Origin: Trypanosoma brucei gambiense DAL972
Lineage: Eukaryota; Euglenozoa; Kinetoplastea; Trypanosomatida; Trypanosomatidae
DNA length: 64,000 bases
Assembly (NCBI RefSeq): GCF_000210295.1
Contig: NC_026743.1
Location: 3,038,001-3,102,000 of the forward strand
Direction of reading: 5' to 3'
Part shown: one piece after another, positions 52,824 to 62,776 of the stretch
How the letters are laid out: each line of letters begins with the position of its first letter
Position numbering within the stretch: the first letter of the stretch is position 1
Program-made: the position numbers and the translations under genes
Notes under the pieces: generated by a model
Told to the model about the DNA's origin: nothing
The model's input: the letters and a program-made list of their open reading frames with translations, nothing else
Databases searched by the model: none

Positions 52824-53120
52824 CTAAGAAAGGCTGGTCGCAAACCACAACAATGCAAGATTTGAAAGGGAAGACATGAGTACAAGTGCAGTGGCACGCC
52901 AAGATCTAAGTGAAACGAAGGCAACAGCAATCAAGAAAAAAGGCACTGTTCCACATGCAATAGCTTTGTTCGTTCCCACCTGAAGGACAAAAGTCAACGT
53001 TACAAACAGTGGCGGGTTTATGAACAACACACATATACCCAATAAACTGAGGTTTGTAATTGCATATCGCCTACGATGTTGCCACCGGCTGCGTTCCACC
53101 GAATTGCATCGCCTCTTCAT
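52824..53120 (-). CDS. Possible small membrane protein (98 residues, three hydrophobic helices)
   Basis: An ATG-started minus-strand frame in the gap between the Nrap and ARPC1 genes. After a basic N-terminus (MKRRCNSVERSRWQHRRR) come three hydrophobic stretches, at about 22-47, 53-70 and 75-96. Against it: T-rich splice-region sequence easily encodes hydrophobic residues, and the stop codon overlaps the likely splice acceptor of the Nrap gene 18 nt away, leaving no room for a separate 3' UTR. If real it would need alternative processing. No family recognised. Confidence 0.4.
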   Translation of the reverse strand: MKRRCNSVERSRWQHRRRYAITNLSLLGICVLFINPPLFVTLTFVLQVGTNKAIACGTVPFFLIAVAFVSLRSWRATALVLMSSLSNLALLWFATSLS

Positions 53121-53321
53121 AATCGCAACGATACTGCAGTCCCTGCGCAACACGTGACATCTGGAGGCGAGCTACCGCTACGGTCCCGGAAACACCGTCA
53201 CACGAACAATAGGAAGGGTTCTAGCAACAACATGTCCTCACGACTTCCACAAAGTTCGAGAACACGCCGATAAGGGCGTCCTTCCTTTTCAAATACTTGG
53301 CTACACGCACCGCGCAGTGAA

Positions 53322-54479
53322 CTAAAGCTTCGTGACGTCTTTTCTTGCCCACACCTCCACACGCCCGTCCAGACCTGCTGTGGCAAAGAGCGGACGTTCC
53401 GTATCCGACAGCTTCTCAGCAGCACCAGGTCGGGGATTCAGAGCAGTCAAACAACATACAAAATTAATAGTATTCTTGTGACGGCTACGCTCCTCCCCAA
53501 ACATGTTTACTCTACCGACGCGCGCGTCCCCCTCAAACTTCGCACGGGCTAGCTGTTGGGTCGTTACTATCTCCTTTGCATGAGCCACAACCCACTTCCC
53601 TGTCATCCTCCACCCCCGTTCTTCCTCGAGTGCGAAAATTACAGGGTAATAATCAAATCCACCACCAACTAGTTGATCCTCGTCAATAAACGCAAGCGCC
53701 CTCAGTGGCAGTATCGTCATATTTATTGTGTGTAGTGTTACTGCCTCCTTTCCTCCCTCCAATATTTCGGAATAAACGACATCGAGGACTGATACGCGGC
53801 TATCGTGTGTAGACACTGCGAGACGCTGACCCGAGGGCGTCCATGTTACGGCATGCACCCACGCACTGAATTTCTTCTCAAAGTAAACATAACCAAACGG
53901 CCTGCTTTTGGTTGTATCAAGTTTCTTCATATATGTTGAAACGAGTAGTAGGTTACCGTCTGCACCACCTGATGCAAGAAGGGCATCGTCTGAAGGATGC
54001 GGGGCTAGCGCGGTGACAGTACTTGTGTGGCCGGTCAACAAACGACATATCCACCACTGTTCACTACACTCAAAGCGCCCAACGGCGATGTTGGCGTCCG
54101 CAGACCCTACGTATATCTTGGACCCTGAGAAATTCCACGCACAGCAAGTCAACCCACGTTTCACGCCAACGTCAAGCAACACCATCTGCGGCTTCCACTT
54201 CTCCTTACTATCACGGTACCACACGTACGCCATACGATCGTGCGCACACGAAAGAATTTTGCCTGTAGTCCCGTGCCATGCGGTAGCGGACACTGATTGA
54301 TCGTGCTGTTCCAGGGTAGCTTCAACTCCCCAAGTTGAGCAGTCGTTGATGTCATCGCACCGCACAATAACAAGTTGGTGGTTGTTTGGGGAAAAAATAG
54401 CCTCCGAAAAATCACGGTTAAAGGAGAAAGCAACGACCGGAGCCCCCAAAACGGTGTTTTTTTCTTTTTGAGATCTCAT
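53322..54479 (-). CDS. ARPC1: Arp2/3 complex subunit 1 (ARPC1/p40), WD40 protein
   Basis: A 385-residue WD40 propeller, part of the seven-subunit Arp2/3 complex that nucleates branched actin, used for endocytosis at the flagellar pocket. The frame is open to 54632 from a TTG; I use the first ATG (54477-54479), which gives the usual ARPC1 length. The start matches the family pattern of a first blade with APVVAFSFNRD, followed by LEQHDQSVSATAWH and WWICRLLTGHTSTVTAL. The ARPC1-type fifth blade reads AWVHAVTWTPSGQRLAVSTH. QLVGGGFDYYPVIF and RHKNTINFVCCL, then ATAGLDGRVEVW, match the last blades. The long insert before the last blade corresponds to the Arp2/3-binding loop. Confidence 0.88.
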   Translation of the reverse strand: MRSQKEKNTVLGAPVVAFSFNRDFSEAIFSPNNHQLVIVRCDDINDCSTWGVEATLEQHDQSVSATAWHGTTGKILSCAHDRMAYVWYRDSKEKWKPQMVLLDVGVKRGLTCCAWNFSGSKIYVGSADANIAVGRFECSEQWWICRLLTGHTSTVTALAPHPSDDALLASGGADGNLLLVSTYMKKLDTTKSRPFGYVYFEKKFSAWVHAVTWTPSGQRLAVSTHDSRVSVLDVVYSEILEGGKEAVTLHTINMTILPLRALAFIDEDQLVGGGFDYYPVIFALEEERGWRMTGKWVVAHAKEIVTTQQLARAKFEGDARVGRVNMFGEERSRHKNTINFVCCLTALNPRPGAAEKLSDTERPLFATAGLDGRVEVWARKDVTKL

Positions 54480-54761
54480 CGACGGTGCGCACACCGAGCA
54501 ATCTCTCGGTGAAGCTCGGGTTACACCACCTCCTCTTCTGCTCCTATTACTGCTACCCTCTTCTACGGAGGGAAAGGCGGGTAAGCCCTGAGGAGTTACA
54601 GGACCGATACGTAAAAAAAAAAGCGGGAACAACAGGGGGTGCTGGTATCGATAAGTTGGTCAAAAGCATAAGACAACGGTACAAACCACAGGGGAATAGT
54701 GCTAAACTTCGCCACTGCTCTGAGAAGCACATATTGTTACAAAATATATCGATGAGTATAG

Positions 54762-57548
54762 TCAGACGCGCGACATCGATAGGGCAGGGTCAGTGACTAG
54801 GGATTTAACAGATACCACAGGTGGCCGCCAATCCGGGCTAGTTCGGGGGTTGTGATACGAAACACGGCGCAACCCAGCCTTCAGCCCCTGTAAACTGTCA
54901 CGTGTGCCCTTCTTCGGACTTTGATCAGCGTCACCTCGCTGTAGGAGTTCCTTCTTAACATCCACGACAAACCTTCCACATTTCTCAAAGTTGGTCGAAA
55001 CGAGAACTATTTGGCATTCTTGTTCAGCATATATTTTTGTAACATTTTGGATATCCTTTCGAGCGAGATTCAGCGCGAGAGCCGCGCAGCGAGTGAATGT
55101 CCTCTTAACACCAATACCATAGCGATCGCAGTCACGGCTCAGCGCAAGTTCTTCAGCGAGAGAAACCAAATGAATGACGTCCTGGTATTTCTGCAAAAAA
55201 CGCAACAAGGCGGCGCGACGCGCCTGCTGTATTTGCCGTTTTTCGCCGCCACACTCACAATAAAGAGGGTCTGACAGCAGACGCACTGGGGTTGCCGCTG
55301 CTGCGGCATTCACCCGCCTTCCTCCGCCGCGTTGCAGTGCTACAAGAGAAGAATATGGAATCACCACAGCCGAGTAAAAAGATACAAACGGAAGAAAATA
55401 TTCTTCAATATTTGCGAGCACATCGGCTGCGAGCACAGCAATCGCAGCACCCTTAGGGACAAATGTGGGGGCTTGTGGGGCCATCGTGGTAAAAGAGTTC
55501 ATACGTCGCTGCGCCACTCGAAGTAGCGGCCGTATGTACGGTTCCAGTCGTGGGTCAACGCGTGGATCAACGCGCAGTTGCAGCAGTGCCAACTCCAACG
55601 CCTCACCATAAGCAGGATAAAGTGAAAGAACTTCTTTTTCCAGTTCCGGAGCAACTTCGCTTGTGCTCAGAGCGGTCCGTTGTGTATTGCATTTTTCCAG
55701 TAGAGTCTGTGGAACTGTGTTACCCACACAAGGATATCTCTCGAGCAAGCTTTTAATGGCCATTTCTTGCCAATCAAAAATGGAGAGCACCGTCGAAACT
55801 CCGACTGATTCTGCGCCCGCCGCCGCAATAAGATACGCGTAGGTTTGTGGCGTTGGAGCGATGTTGTACTTGGATTGCATGAGCTGTAAAACCTCTTGCG
55901 CGTCACGATGCGTAACAGCACAAGCAAGAACTGCGTGGAACGCACTGCGGGTGAGGGGAGCTCCTGCCTCCACTAAAACCTCGAGAGTTGTCCGCGCGTC
56001 GGAACCATACCCTGCACGGGCGTACGCCAGCAGCAAATTAGTATATACCGCTGGTGTGAGTCCCCCCACTCCACACTGTTGCCGTGCCTCATGGTAAAAC
56101 CCAAAGCCCATCGTCGGCTCCTGAGCACTTGCGCAGCACGCGATGAGGGCTGCATACGTGTCTGGAGTTGGATCAAATCCCCCGTCCCGGAGCTGGCGGT
56201 AGAGCGCGAGAGCGACCTCCAAACGGCGGGGGTTCTCTGATGCCCTACCTGCCGCTTCGATGAGAGCTGTGTACAGATCGACAGAAACGGGGACAACACG
56301 CGCAGCTTCGCTTTTTACAAGAAGCTCCTGCGTCATTGCAAAATCCGCTGTGTTACCACTGCAGCGGGCAAGAGCAACCAACGCAGCGGTAACATCATCT
56401 GCGGTAATGACAAAAGTGCCACATTCAGCATGCTGCATGAAGCGTTGAAACAACGAGTGAGCAATATCGAACTTCCGTGTTTGCGCACAGCTCGTAATGG
56501 CCATGATATGGTCTTCCGCACTCACAGCTATCAGGTGCTGCCGCAATTCCCCCTCCACACTTTCAACGACATTGTCTAACGCAAATGTTGTCTCTTCCAC
56601 CACTGCTTTATGCACCCTTTGATGCGACGTACCTTTAGCTTTCCTTTCCCAGCCACCTTCCCGAATCACTTGACGATTTAATTTTTTTTCGATATGGCTA
56701 TTTAAATCACTGAGAGCGATTATCTCTTCTAGGCATTCCACTGCAAGCGCGTACGCACCTGTTAAGCCGCAAACCACCAATAACGCCCTTCGTATTTCAA
56801 CTGTTACAACGTCGGGGAGTGTCCACTTTAATAAATTTCCATTGTTTTCACCACAAGTGTACAAAGAGTTGTGCTGCTCCTCGGTGGTAGCACTCCAGTG
56901 ACGCAGTCGCTGGGCCAACATCTCCACTTCACGCAACTCCCTTTGTAGTTCCCTCTCGCTGAATACGTCACCCAATGCAGATGCAGCCTCCGTTGCGTCC
57001 TTCAACATGCCGATCGCGCGACGCAGCACAGCCCGAACGTCCAATACGTCGGAGAGGGACCTTGTCACACGATCAAGAACCTTTAACGCATCGTTTTGAT
57101 CTTCACAACTTTGAACAACGTAACCCCCTTCTCCCGGATTTTCTGCAAGTTGGGACTTCAGCCGGCCGGCTTCATCGAGAAGGTCAGCGAGGACACGCAG
57201 GGGGTGAGGGGCACATGGCGCTGACATGAGAGCTACAAGACTCTCGAAATGCCCGTGCTGCACACGATAGAGATATGCTAAGGGAGAGGTGATACCTGTA
57301 GTAGAGCGACCACGCTCTCCGGGTACGCCATAGTTTAAAGAGCTCTTGTTTTCTGCGATCCTTGTAGTTTCTTTGATACTCGATGCAACATCCCGAGTCA
57401 CGTTTTTAGGTTGTTTATGCGAACTGGACAACGGCTCAAGGGACTGGTCAAATACAGCAGGAAAATAACGGTGCTTGCGGGACAGAAGAAAAGCCTTTGT
57501 TGCAGTTACATCAAATGACTTTCCCCTCCTAAGAAGAGTCAGTGTCAT
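54762..57548 (-). CDS. Pentatricopeptide-repeat protein with C-terminal PIN-like domain
   Basis: A 928-residue protein. The middle (about 341-600) has PPR helices, best seen in LYTALIEAAGRASENP (425-440), TYAALIACCASAQEP (464-478), VYTNLLLAYARAGYG (501-515) and TYAYLIAAAGAESVG (569-583). The C-terminal part (about 700-865) resembles a PIN nuclease fold: a first strand with an Asp (VLAADVLANIE, Asp709), later strands ending in CQIVLVSTNFEKCGRFVVD with Asp863. Whether all acidic residues for metal binding are there is unclear. The basic Leu/Arg-rich start (MTLTLLRRGK) suits a mitochondrial presequence. Mitochondrial RNA processing or ribosome assembly is the likely setting. It lacks the DGANIGL-type motif of protein-only RNase P. 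Confidence 0.8.
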   Translation of the reverse strand: MTLTLLRRGKSFDVTATKAFLLSRKHRYFPAVFDQSLEPLSSSHKQPKNVTRDVASSIKETTRIAENKSSLNYGVPGERGRSTTGITSPLAYLYRVQHGHFESLVALMSAPCAPHPLRVLADLLDEAGRLKSQLAENPGEGGYVVQSCEDQNDALKVLDRVTRSLSDVLDVRAVLRRAIGMLKDATEAASALGDVFSERELQRELREVEMLAQRLRHWSATTEEQHNSLYTCGENNGNLLKWTLPDVVTVEIRRALLVVCGLTGAYALAVECLEEIIALSDLNSHIEKKLNRQVIREGGWERKAKGTSHQRVHKAVVEETTFALDNVVESVEGELRQHLIAVSAEDHIMAITSCAQTRKFDIAHSLFQRFMQHAECGTFVITADDVTAALVALARCSGNTADFAMTQELLVKSEAARVVPVSVDLYTALIEAAGRASENPRRLEVALALYRQLRDGGFDPTPDTYAALIACCASAQEPTMGFGFYHEARQQCGVGGLTPAVYTNLLLAYARAGYGSDARTTLEVLVEAGAPLTRSAFHAVLACAVTHRDAQEVLQLMQSKYNIAPTPQTYAYLIAAAGAESVGVSTVLSIFDWQEMAIKSLLERYPCVGNTVPQTLLEKCNTQRTALSTSEVAPELEKEVLSLYPAYGEALELALLQLRVDPRVDPRLEPYIRPLLRVAQRRMNSFTTMAPQAPTFVPKGAAIAVLAADVLANIEEYFLPFVSFYSAVVIPYSSLVALQRGGGRRVNAAAAATPVRLLSDPLYCECGGEKRQIQQARRAALLRFLQKYQDVIHLVSLAEELALSRDCDRYGIGVKRTFTRCAALALNLARKDIQNVTKIYAEQECQIVLVSTNFEKCGRFVVDVKKELLQRGDADQSPKKGTRDSLQGLKAGLRRVSYHNPRTSPDWRPPVVSVKSLVTDPALSMSRV

Positions 57549-57918
57549 GACTCACCGATTCAGTGTCTTGGGTACCATTTACAGCACCGATACATAAGCA
57601 GAATTGAAGAAGCACAAGGAGAGAAGACACAGCAATTCCACTGAAAACACGAAAAGAAGGGGCATATGCAGAGGCGGATTAATAACGTGTTTGTACCTGA
57701 GAAAATTAGTTTAGAAGATATGTAAGAAAAGAGGCTGCACGCACTTGAACACACACGAGTCAGTTATTGGGTCCTGCGCATGCTCAAACACTGTCTGAAG
57801 TAAGAAGCGACTCGGCCACTTACTGCTCACCTCGAAGACTACCTGAACTCTTTGATGCACGCGTATACATATATTTGTATCTTGTGTTATTTAGGGTTAC
57901 TTGTCATCCTTCTCACAA
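57549..57918. other. Intergenic region
   Basis: 370 bases of UTR sequence. A 64-residue hydrophobic minus-strand frame starts at GTG and is not supported. Confidence 0.55.
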
Positions 57919-59751
57919 TCAGAGTAAGTTCGTTAACAAGGGCATCAGCACCTCTCCCCAGTTCTCATCCCACGTTCCGGGCCCGTTTTGTGCCACCTGC
58001 CTTCTTTTTTCCAGTAAGGGTCCATTGGTCAGGATCAACTGCTTCCACATAACTTGCCCTAGCTCTTCAGCATTGCTGAAAAACCAACCTCGTTTGTCAT
58101 CTAGTAGTTCATGAAGTGATTTGTAACGTAGGGCTACAACAGGAAGACCGGAGCCCAGCATGTCCACTGCCTTCATTGGCAGGTCCAGACCACTCGATGA
58201 GTTGTGCATACATAGTCCCACATCTGCTGCACCAAGCGCCATAGCATAATGCTTATACGACTGCATGTACATCGTTGTGACTACCACGAGTGAAGACAAG
58301 TGAGCTTCAGCGACAGCCATTTCAAACCGCTTGCGAGCTACACCCTTTCCTGTCACAAGGAGCCATACGGACTTCGCCGCAGTTGGTTTGCTATCCTTAC
58401 CCTGAGAGCACTCCTGAAGTTTTTCATCGACCTGTTTTAAAGCCTCCACCACCATCGTATAGTCATCGTCTGGTGTCCAACTCGTGGAAGCGACTATGAA
58501 GATGCCACGACTGTCAGTCGCAGCTGTAGATTGTAACACCCAATCTGGCGGCAGTGAACATCCTATCACTTCCTCACCATCTTGGGAATGCGCACTCATG
58601 ACGGGGCGAATCACCTCCTGCACGAAACGACTTCTTGGCACGAGACCAAAAAAAGATGGAGCACTGTCGTACATGACCCAGACGTCATCAACACGATTCG
58701 CCACCTTTGACTGCTTGCTGACATCTAACAAAGCCCTACGCATTGCTTTGCTAACTGTAATGTTGCGATCACCGAAGCACAAATTACATTCAAGTAAGCG
58801 ATACAACCACACCGCTACTGCCGGGCGCCCATCGTTTCGCAGAACTGTATAACCGAAGTTATGCCAGTCCACCACGAGAGCCGGGGACAGGACGAATTTC
58901 GGGCAGGAGTTGGAATTTGTGGGGTCCTTCTTCATAGGATTCTTCTCCACAGGTAGCTGCCGCTGACGCTGCAATTTTATACCCTCAGTGATCTCCTTGA
59001 GGGCGGTGCTTAACCACGAGCCTGTTAAAATGATACAGTAATAAGTTACGGCGTTGGCAACAAACGCACATGGTTGTACAATGTACTTCACCACCGGCAC
59101 GAAGGGCACTGCAGGGGGCGATTGCATAAGAATAAGATCCACTAACATCAACTGCCCACGACTATTTACAAACATCATTGACGCGCGGACGAGGACCCAA
59201 GTGAACACCACAGCACAAGCGCATGCACGGTAAAATGTAGATGCTAACCAGTGCAACTTTGGATGTGGGAACAAGATACGAAACCACAAGGGTGGAGTTA
59301 TCGGAGGAATCAGATATGCCGTTTCGACGACACATTCGAACTTTTCTACGCTAGAATCGTCGTAGGAGCCGTCTATATTTTTCTTTTTCTCCCTCAACTT
59401 GAGTTCTTCACTTAGACGATTCCCCATGTCGAAGCCAACCAACACTACCTCCTGAAACATGCCACATTTCGCCAAACTTAAGGCATGGTACTGCATCCGA
59501 GGTGATCTGGCGAAGTCACCGCCAACAACAACTACCACGCGGCGCAACACAGCCTTGCTATTCCGGTGTTGTGCACCCGTGGCCTTATCACCTCGGCTCT
59601 CTATCTCTGCGATATGTTCACGCGCTTGTTTCCATTTCTTGCGACCCGACTCAGCCCGTACCACCAATGACACGGTTATAGAAAACCAAATAGCAAGAAA
59701 ACAAAACGTAGGAAATGATATTGTCCACACAAGATCATCGTAGCTAAACAT
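57919..59751 (-). CDS. ALG1: ALG1, chitobiosyldiphosphodolichol beta-mannosyltransferase
   Basis: Adds the first mannose to the dolichol-linked GlcNAc2 precursor on the cytosolic face of the ER, using GDP-mannose (family GT33). The 610-residue protein starts with a membrane helix (about 10-32). Family motifs are GGDFARSPRMQYHALSLAK (77-95), VDWHNFGYTVL (about 313), STSWTPDDDY (about 440), the GKG loop and, near 515-540, SSSGLDLPMKAVDMLGSGLP, the GT-B nucleotide-sugar site. It is longer than yeast ALG1 (449) because of inserts at about 110-135 and 255-290. An upstream ATG frame of 60 codons (59744-59926) overlaps the start and could be an upstream open frame. Confidence 0.93.
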   Translation of the reverse strand: MFSYDDLVWTISFPTFCFLAIWFSITVSLVVRAESGRKKWKQAREHIAEIESRGDKATGAQHRNSKAVLRRVVVVVGGDFARSPRMQYHALSLAKCGMFQEVVLVGFDMGNRLSEELKLREKKKNIDGSYDDSSVEKFECVVETAYLIPPITPPLWFRILFPHPKLHWLASTFYRACACAVVFTWVLVRASMMFVNSRGQLMLVDLILMQSPPAVPFVPVVKYIVQPCAFVANAVTYYCIILTGSWLSTALKEITEGIKLQRQRQLPVEKNPMKKDPTNSNSCPKFVLSPALVVDWHNFGYTVLRNDGRPAVAVWLYRLLECNLCFGDRNITVSKAMRRALLDVSKQSKVANRVDDVWVMYDSAPSFFGLVPRSRFVQEVIRPVMSAHSQDGEEVIGCSLPPDWVLQSTAATDSRGIFIVASTSWTPDDDYTMVVEALKQVDEKLQECSQGKDSKPTAAKSVWLLVTGKGVARKRFEMAVAEAHLSSLVVVTTMYMQSYKHYAMALGAADVGLCMHNSSSGLDLPMKAVDMLGSGLPVVALRYKSLHELLDDKRGWFFSNAEELGQVMWKQLILTNGPLLEKRRQVAQNGPGTWDENWGEVLMPLLTNLL

Positions 59752-60034
59752 CCCTGGGTGATCTAAACTTTCCCTTGGGGAGAAACTTCATAAAATCCAC
59801 AAATTCCGTGGAGGGTAAGAGTGAGGCAGGGGGCGGTAACATTTTAGGGTTAAGAGCGTGCCACAGCAATGAAGTATGTAAACGTGCCCCCAAACCGTAA
59901 GGGCAGTGTCGGTGGTACGCAAACATAAACGAAAAACACAGGGCGACGAGCGGTTAACCGCTTTCAAGGTGTTCCACGACGCCCTGGTAACGCCCTCACG
60001 GCATCACCGCCCACCAGTTTCTGCCTTCAAACAC

Positions 60035-62776
60035 CTATTCCAACGATAACCCTTCTTCAGATACCGCAACTTGATCAATAACGACAGGCATCACTGGTTT
60101 GTCGTCTCCGTTCCTCTCCACCTGTGACACGGAGAGCACAACTGACTTTCCAGCGGTGACAAACCCAAAAACTGTGTGTTTTCCGTTTAGCCACGGTGTA
60201 GCTTCACCTAAAGTGATAAAAAATTGTGATTCGTTTGTATTCGGTCCGCGGTTTGCCATACACAGCCACTGCACCCTTGGGTAAGAAAAGAAATCCATTG
60301 CGTCAACGCCTTCGTCCTCGAATGGCTCACCGAACGAGCTCAGTCCCCCGGTGCCATCACCATGTGGACACCCACCCTGTATCATGAAACCCGGTACAAC
60401 TCTATGGAAGGTGAGAGTGTTGTAGAACCCACGCCTTGACAGTGTGGAAAAATTGGTTACTGCTTTCGGGGCGAATTGAGGCATAAGGCGTACTGTTATT
60501 GTACCGAACGTACGGACAGATATGGTAGCACCAACACAAATATCGGTCCACGACACAACCCGAGTTGAAGCGGCGGAGATAATACTTTGAACTCGCCGCT
60601 CCTCCACTTCACCGTCAAATCCACAGCTATTCTCGCTTGCTTTGCTATGTTCCACCTCCGAAGTTGTTCTTTCTTCCTCATCCCTCGGAGCCAAAACTTG
60701 GAGAGAGGACTGCAACTGCAGCAAATCATCACAGTCGAAATCCCGTTTCGCACGCAGCGTAGACAGGAGAAGTGCGCGCTGCCTCTCGTTTCCCGTGTCA
60801 TCTTCTGTATTTTTATCTGTGTTGGGAATGCCAACAGCGCTTTGCATGACGAAATCGGTTAGGGAGATTTCGTATTTTGTGTACAGCAGAAGGGCATTTC
60901 CTCCCAGGGATGTTGTACAAATCGTCGGGTCATCAACATGAGAGTTATCCTCCTCCGTAAAGCCAGGCGAGGGCGTTGCACTGCTTGCCGCTTCAAAAAG
61001 TCGCTTAATGTCTTCCTTCGAAAGCGCACAACCAACCGGAGACTGTGCGACGAGGTTCTTCAGAGCTTGACTAGCGGGGACACACAACCTCAGTAACTTA
61101 AGGGGGGCAGCAAAACATCTAAATTCTCCGCACGCCATCCGCGAAAAGGAATTTATGATCTCCATGAGCATGCTGTCACCACGAACATCAACTTCCGATT
61201 CTCCAATTGAACACGGAAGTTTCTCGATGTAGAAACTTGACTTCAGAGCCCCCGCTTCCTTCGCCGAAGGAGCTGCACGAAACGTCGCAATACGTCGACC
61301 ACCCACACATTCCCTGGACGGCTCTGGCACCCCCGTTATTTCTGGGACAAAAATCCACACGCCACGGGGCGAGGAGTTAAAACTATCCTTGATAACTGCA
61401 TTAAACACGAAACCTCGCAGGGTGCTTTTCGCCTCTTGTAGAGTACACAGCTCACCAAGTTGAGGACAAGGCACTTCACTCGTTTCACTGCTGCAAAGGC
61501 ATACTCCGCTAGCAAACTCGAAGAGATGCAGGAGGACGCAAACAGCGCCCCGACGCAGGGAAGCACTAGACACCGTGAAATAGTTTCCAGTTGGTGAAAA
61601 GTCAACACTAAGTGGTATGATCACCTTCCCTGTTTTCGCGGCACATGTGACTTCACGCACCAAGGCAAAAAAACCCGTCTTCTGTCGTCTCTCGAATGTG
61701 ATCCATTGCCTGACTTTCAGTGGATCTGCTGCACTGCGCGATGGGAAGCCCCCAACAACCCGGAGAGAAAGGATTGTTCTTCCTTCATCGTTCAGATGCT
61801 CAACAATTCGCGCGTAGTCCACGATTCCCTCCTCGTCAACAAGGACAATCAATCCACTCGGAAGATGCTGCTGGCAACAGACTATCAAATTTGCACAACT
61901 CAACGCCACAGTAGGAATGGGCTGACCTTCCTTTGTGAAATCGGAGCTGCAGAGACGTGACGACTTCTCGACCCCGCACGGAATGAAGACAACACCGTTG
62001 GTATCATCGTCTCGTTTCGCGAAGAAGGCAATGTACGGTTGATAATCGTGATGAAACAAAAACGGTCGTGGGGTGAATGACTCTTTCCACGGTTGCGTAG
62101 CAGAAGGGTGGCACCGACGGGCGGCATTAAACTGAAGTGAAAACCGCCCTTCGAGCGCCATGAGTAGGCCATTCACACGAGATACCTCGACGTTTACACT
62201 GATATTCCCAGTATCATCAGCAGCATGCGGAGTGACGCAGACGAATAAAATGCATGAGTTTACCGGGTCCGGCAGGACAAAGTGAAGGCCTGCATTAGTG
62301 ACCTCCTCTGATTCCACGCTTTTGGGGAAAAACTTTCTGTACTCTCCCGTGAAGAAAACGCCACGGGGAAGCTTACGCCAAGCACGCACCACTCCTACTG
62401 CGTCAACGGTTACAATCAGCGCACCGTTATCATCTGCTAATGTGGCAATGTCCTGTACAGGACTTCCATGCCGGTAGCTTCGTTCATACAAGAAGGAGCA
62501 AGGGTATCCCTCCGCGCTCAGCATATCCATGGTGCTTTGCTGCTTCTTGCATTTGCTCACCCCTTCTTGTACATCATCGCTGGTATCAATAGGTTCATCA
62601 TTTCGATCGCTGGGCCCCAGTGAACGAGGTCGTTTCCCACGCACACTCTCTTCTCCAGCACGCGTAGGTTCAGCGCTATCAGCTTCGGAGGTGTTCACAA
62701 GCAGCACAGGAATAGTCGGGAGGAAATCTTCCTCGTCGTCTTCGCTGTTTTCATTGCTCGACCGATGTACCTGCAT
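60035..62776 (-). CDS. WD40-cyclophilin (PPWD1/CYP71-like) peptidyl-prolyl isomerase
   Basis: A 913-residue protein. An acidic start (about 1-85) is followed by a WD40-like region whose opening (FLYERSYRHGSPVQDI, VVRAWRKLP) resembles the first blades of PPWD1. The propeller is degenerate further on, with long loops. The cyclophilin domain occupies about 745-913: FHRVVPGFMIQGG (Arg about 789), MANRGPNTNESQFFITLG and TPWLNGKHTVFG, the Trp of the cyclosporin site. These match active cyclophilins. PPWD1-type proteins act in the spliceosome or, in plants, in chromatin regulation, so a nuclear role is likely. No signal peptide. Confidence 0.9.
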   Translation of the reverse strand: MQVHRSSNENSEDDEEDFLPTIPVLLVNTSEADSAEPTRAGEESVRGKRPRSLGPSDRNDEPIDTSDDVQEGVSKCKKQQSTMDMLSAEGYPCSFLYERSYRHGSPVQDIATLADDNGALIVTVDAVGVVRAWRKLPRGVFFTGEYRKFFPKSVESEEVTNAGLHFVLPDPVNSCILFVCVTPHAADDTGNISVNVEVSRVNGLLMALEGRFSLQFNAARRCHPSATQPWKESFTPRPFLFHHDYQPYIAFFAKRDDDTNGVVFIPCGVEKSSRLCSSDFTKEGQPIPTVALSCANLIVCCQQHLPSGLIVLVDEEGIVDYARIVEHLNDEGRTILSLRVVGGFPSRSAADPLKVRQWITFERRQKTGFFALVREVTCAAKTGKVIIPLSVDFSPTGNYFTVSSASLRRGAVCVLLHLFEFASGVCLCSSETSEVPCPQLGELCTLQEAKSTLRGFVFNAVIKDSFNSSPRGVWIFVPEITGVPEPSRECVGGRRIATFRAAPSAKEAGALKSSFYIEKLPCSIGESEVDVRGDSMLMEIINSFSRMACGEFRCFAAPLKLLRLCVPASQALKNLVAQSPVGCALSKEDIKRLFEAASSATPSPGFTEEDNSHVDDPTICTTSLGGNALLLYTKYEISLTDFVMQSAVGIPNTDKNTEDDTGNERQRALLLSTLRAKRDFDCDDLLQLQSSLQVLAPRDEEERTTSEVEHSKASENSCGFDGEVEERRVQSIISAASTRVVSWTDICVGATISVRTFGTITVRLMPQFAPKAVTNFSTLSRRGFYNTLTFHRVVPGFMIQGGCPHGDGTGGLSSFGEPFEDEGVDAMDFFSYPRVQWLCMANRGPNTNESQFFITLGEATPWLNGKHTVFGFVTAGKSVVLSVSQVERNGDDKPVMPVVIDQVAVSEEGLSLE

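Noticed and set aside
53322..54632. 436-residue form of ARPC1
   Set aside because: The upstream start is TTG and the extra 51 residues have no family match. The first ATG gives the usual size.
54762..57548. Protein-only RNase P (PRORP)
   Set aside because: PPR plus a nuclease-like domain suggested it, but the conserved NYN metal motifs of PRORP are absent.
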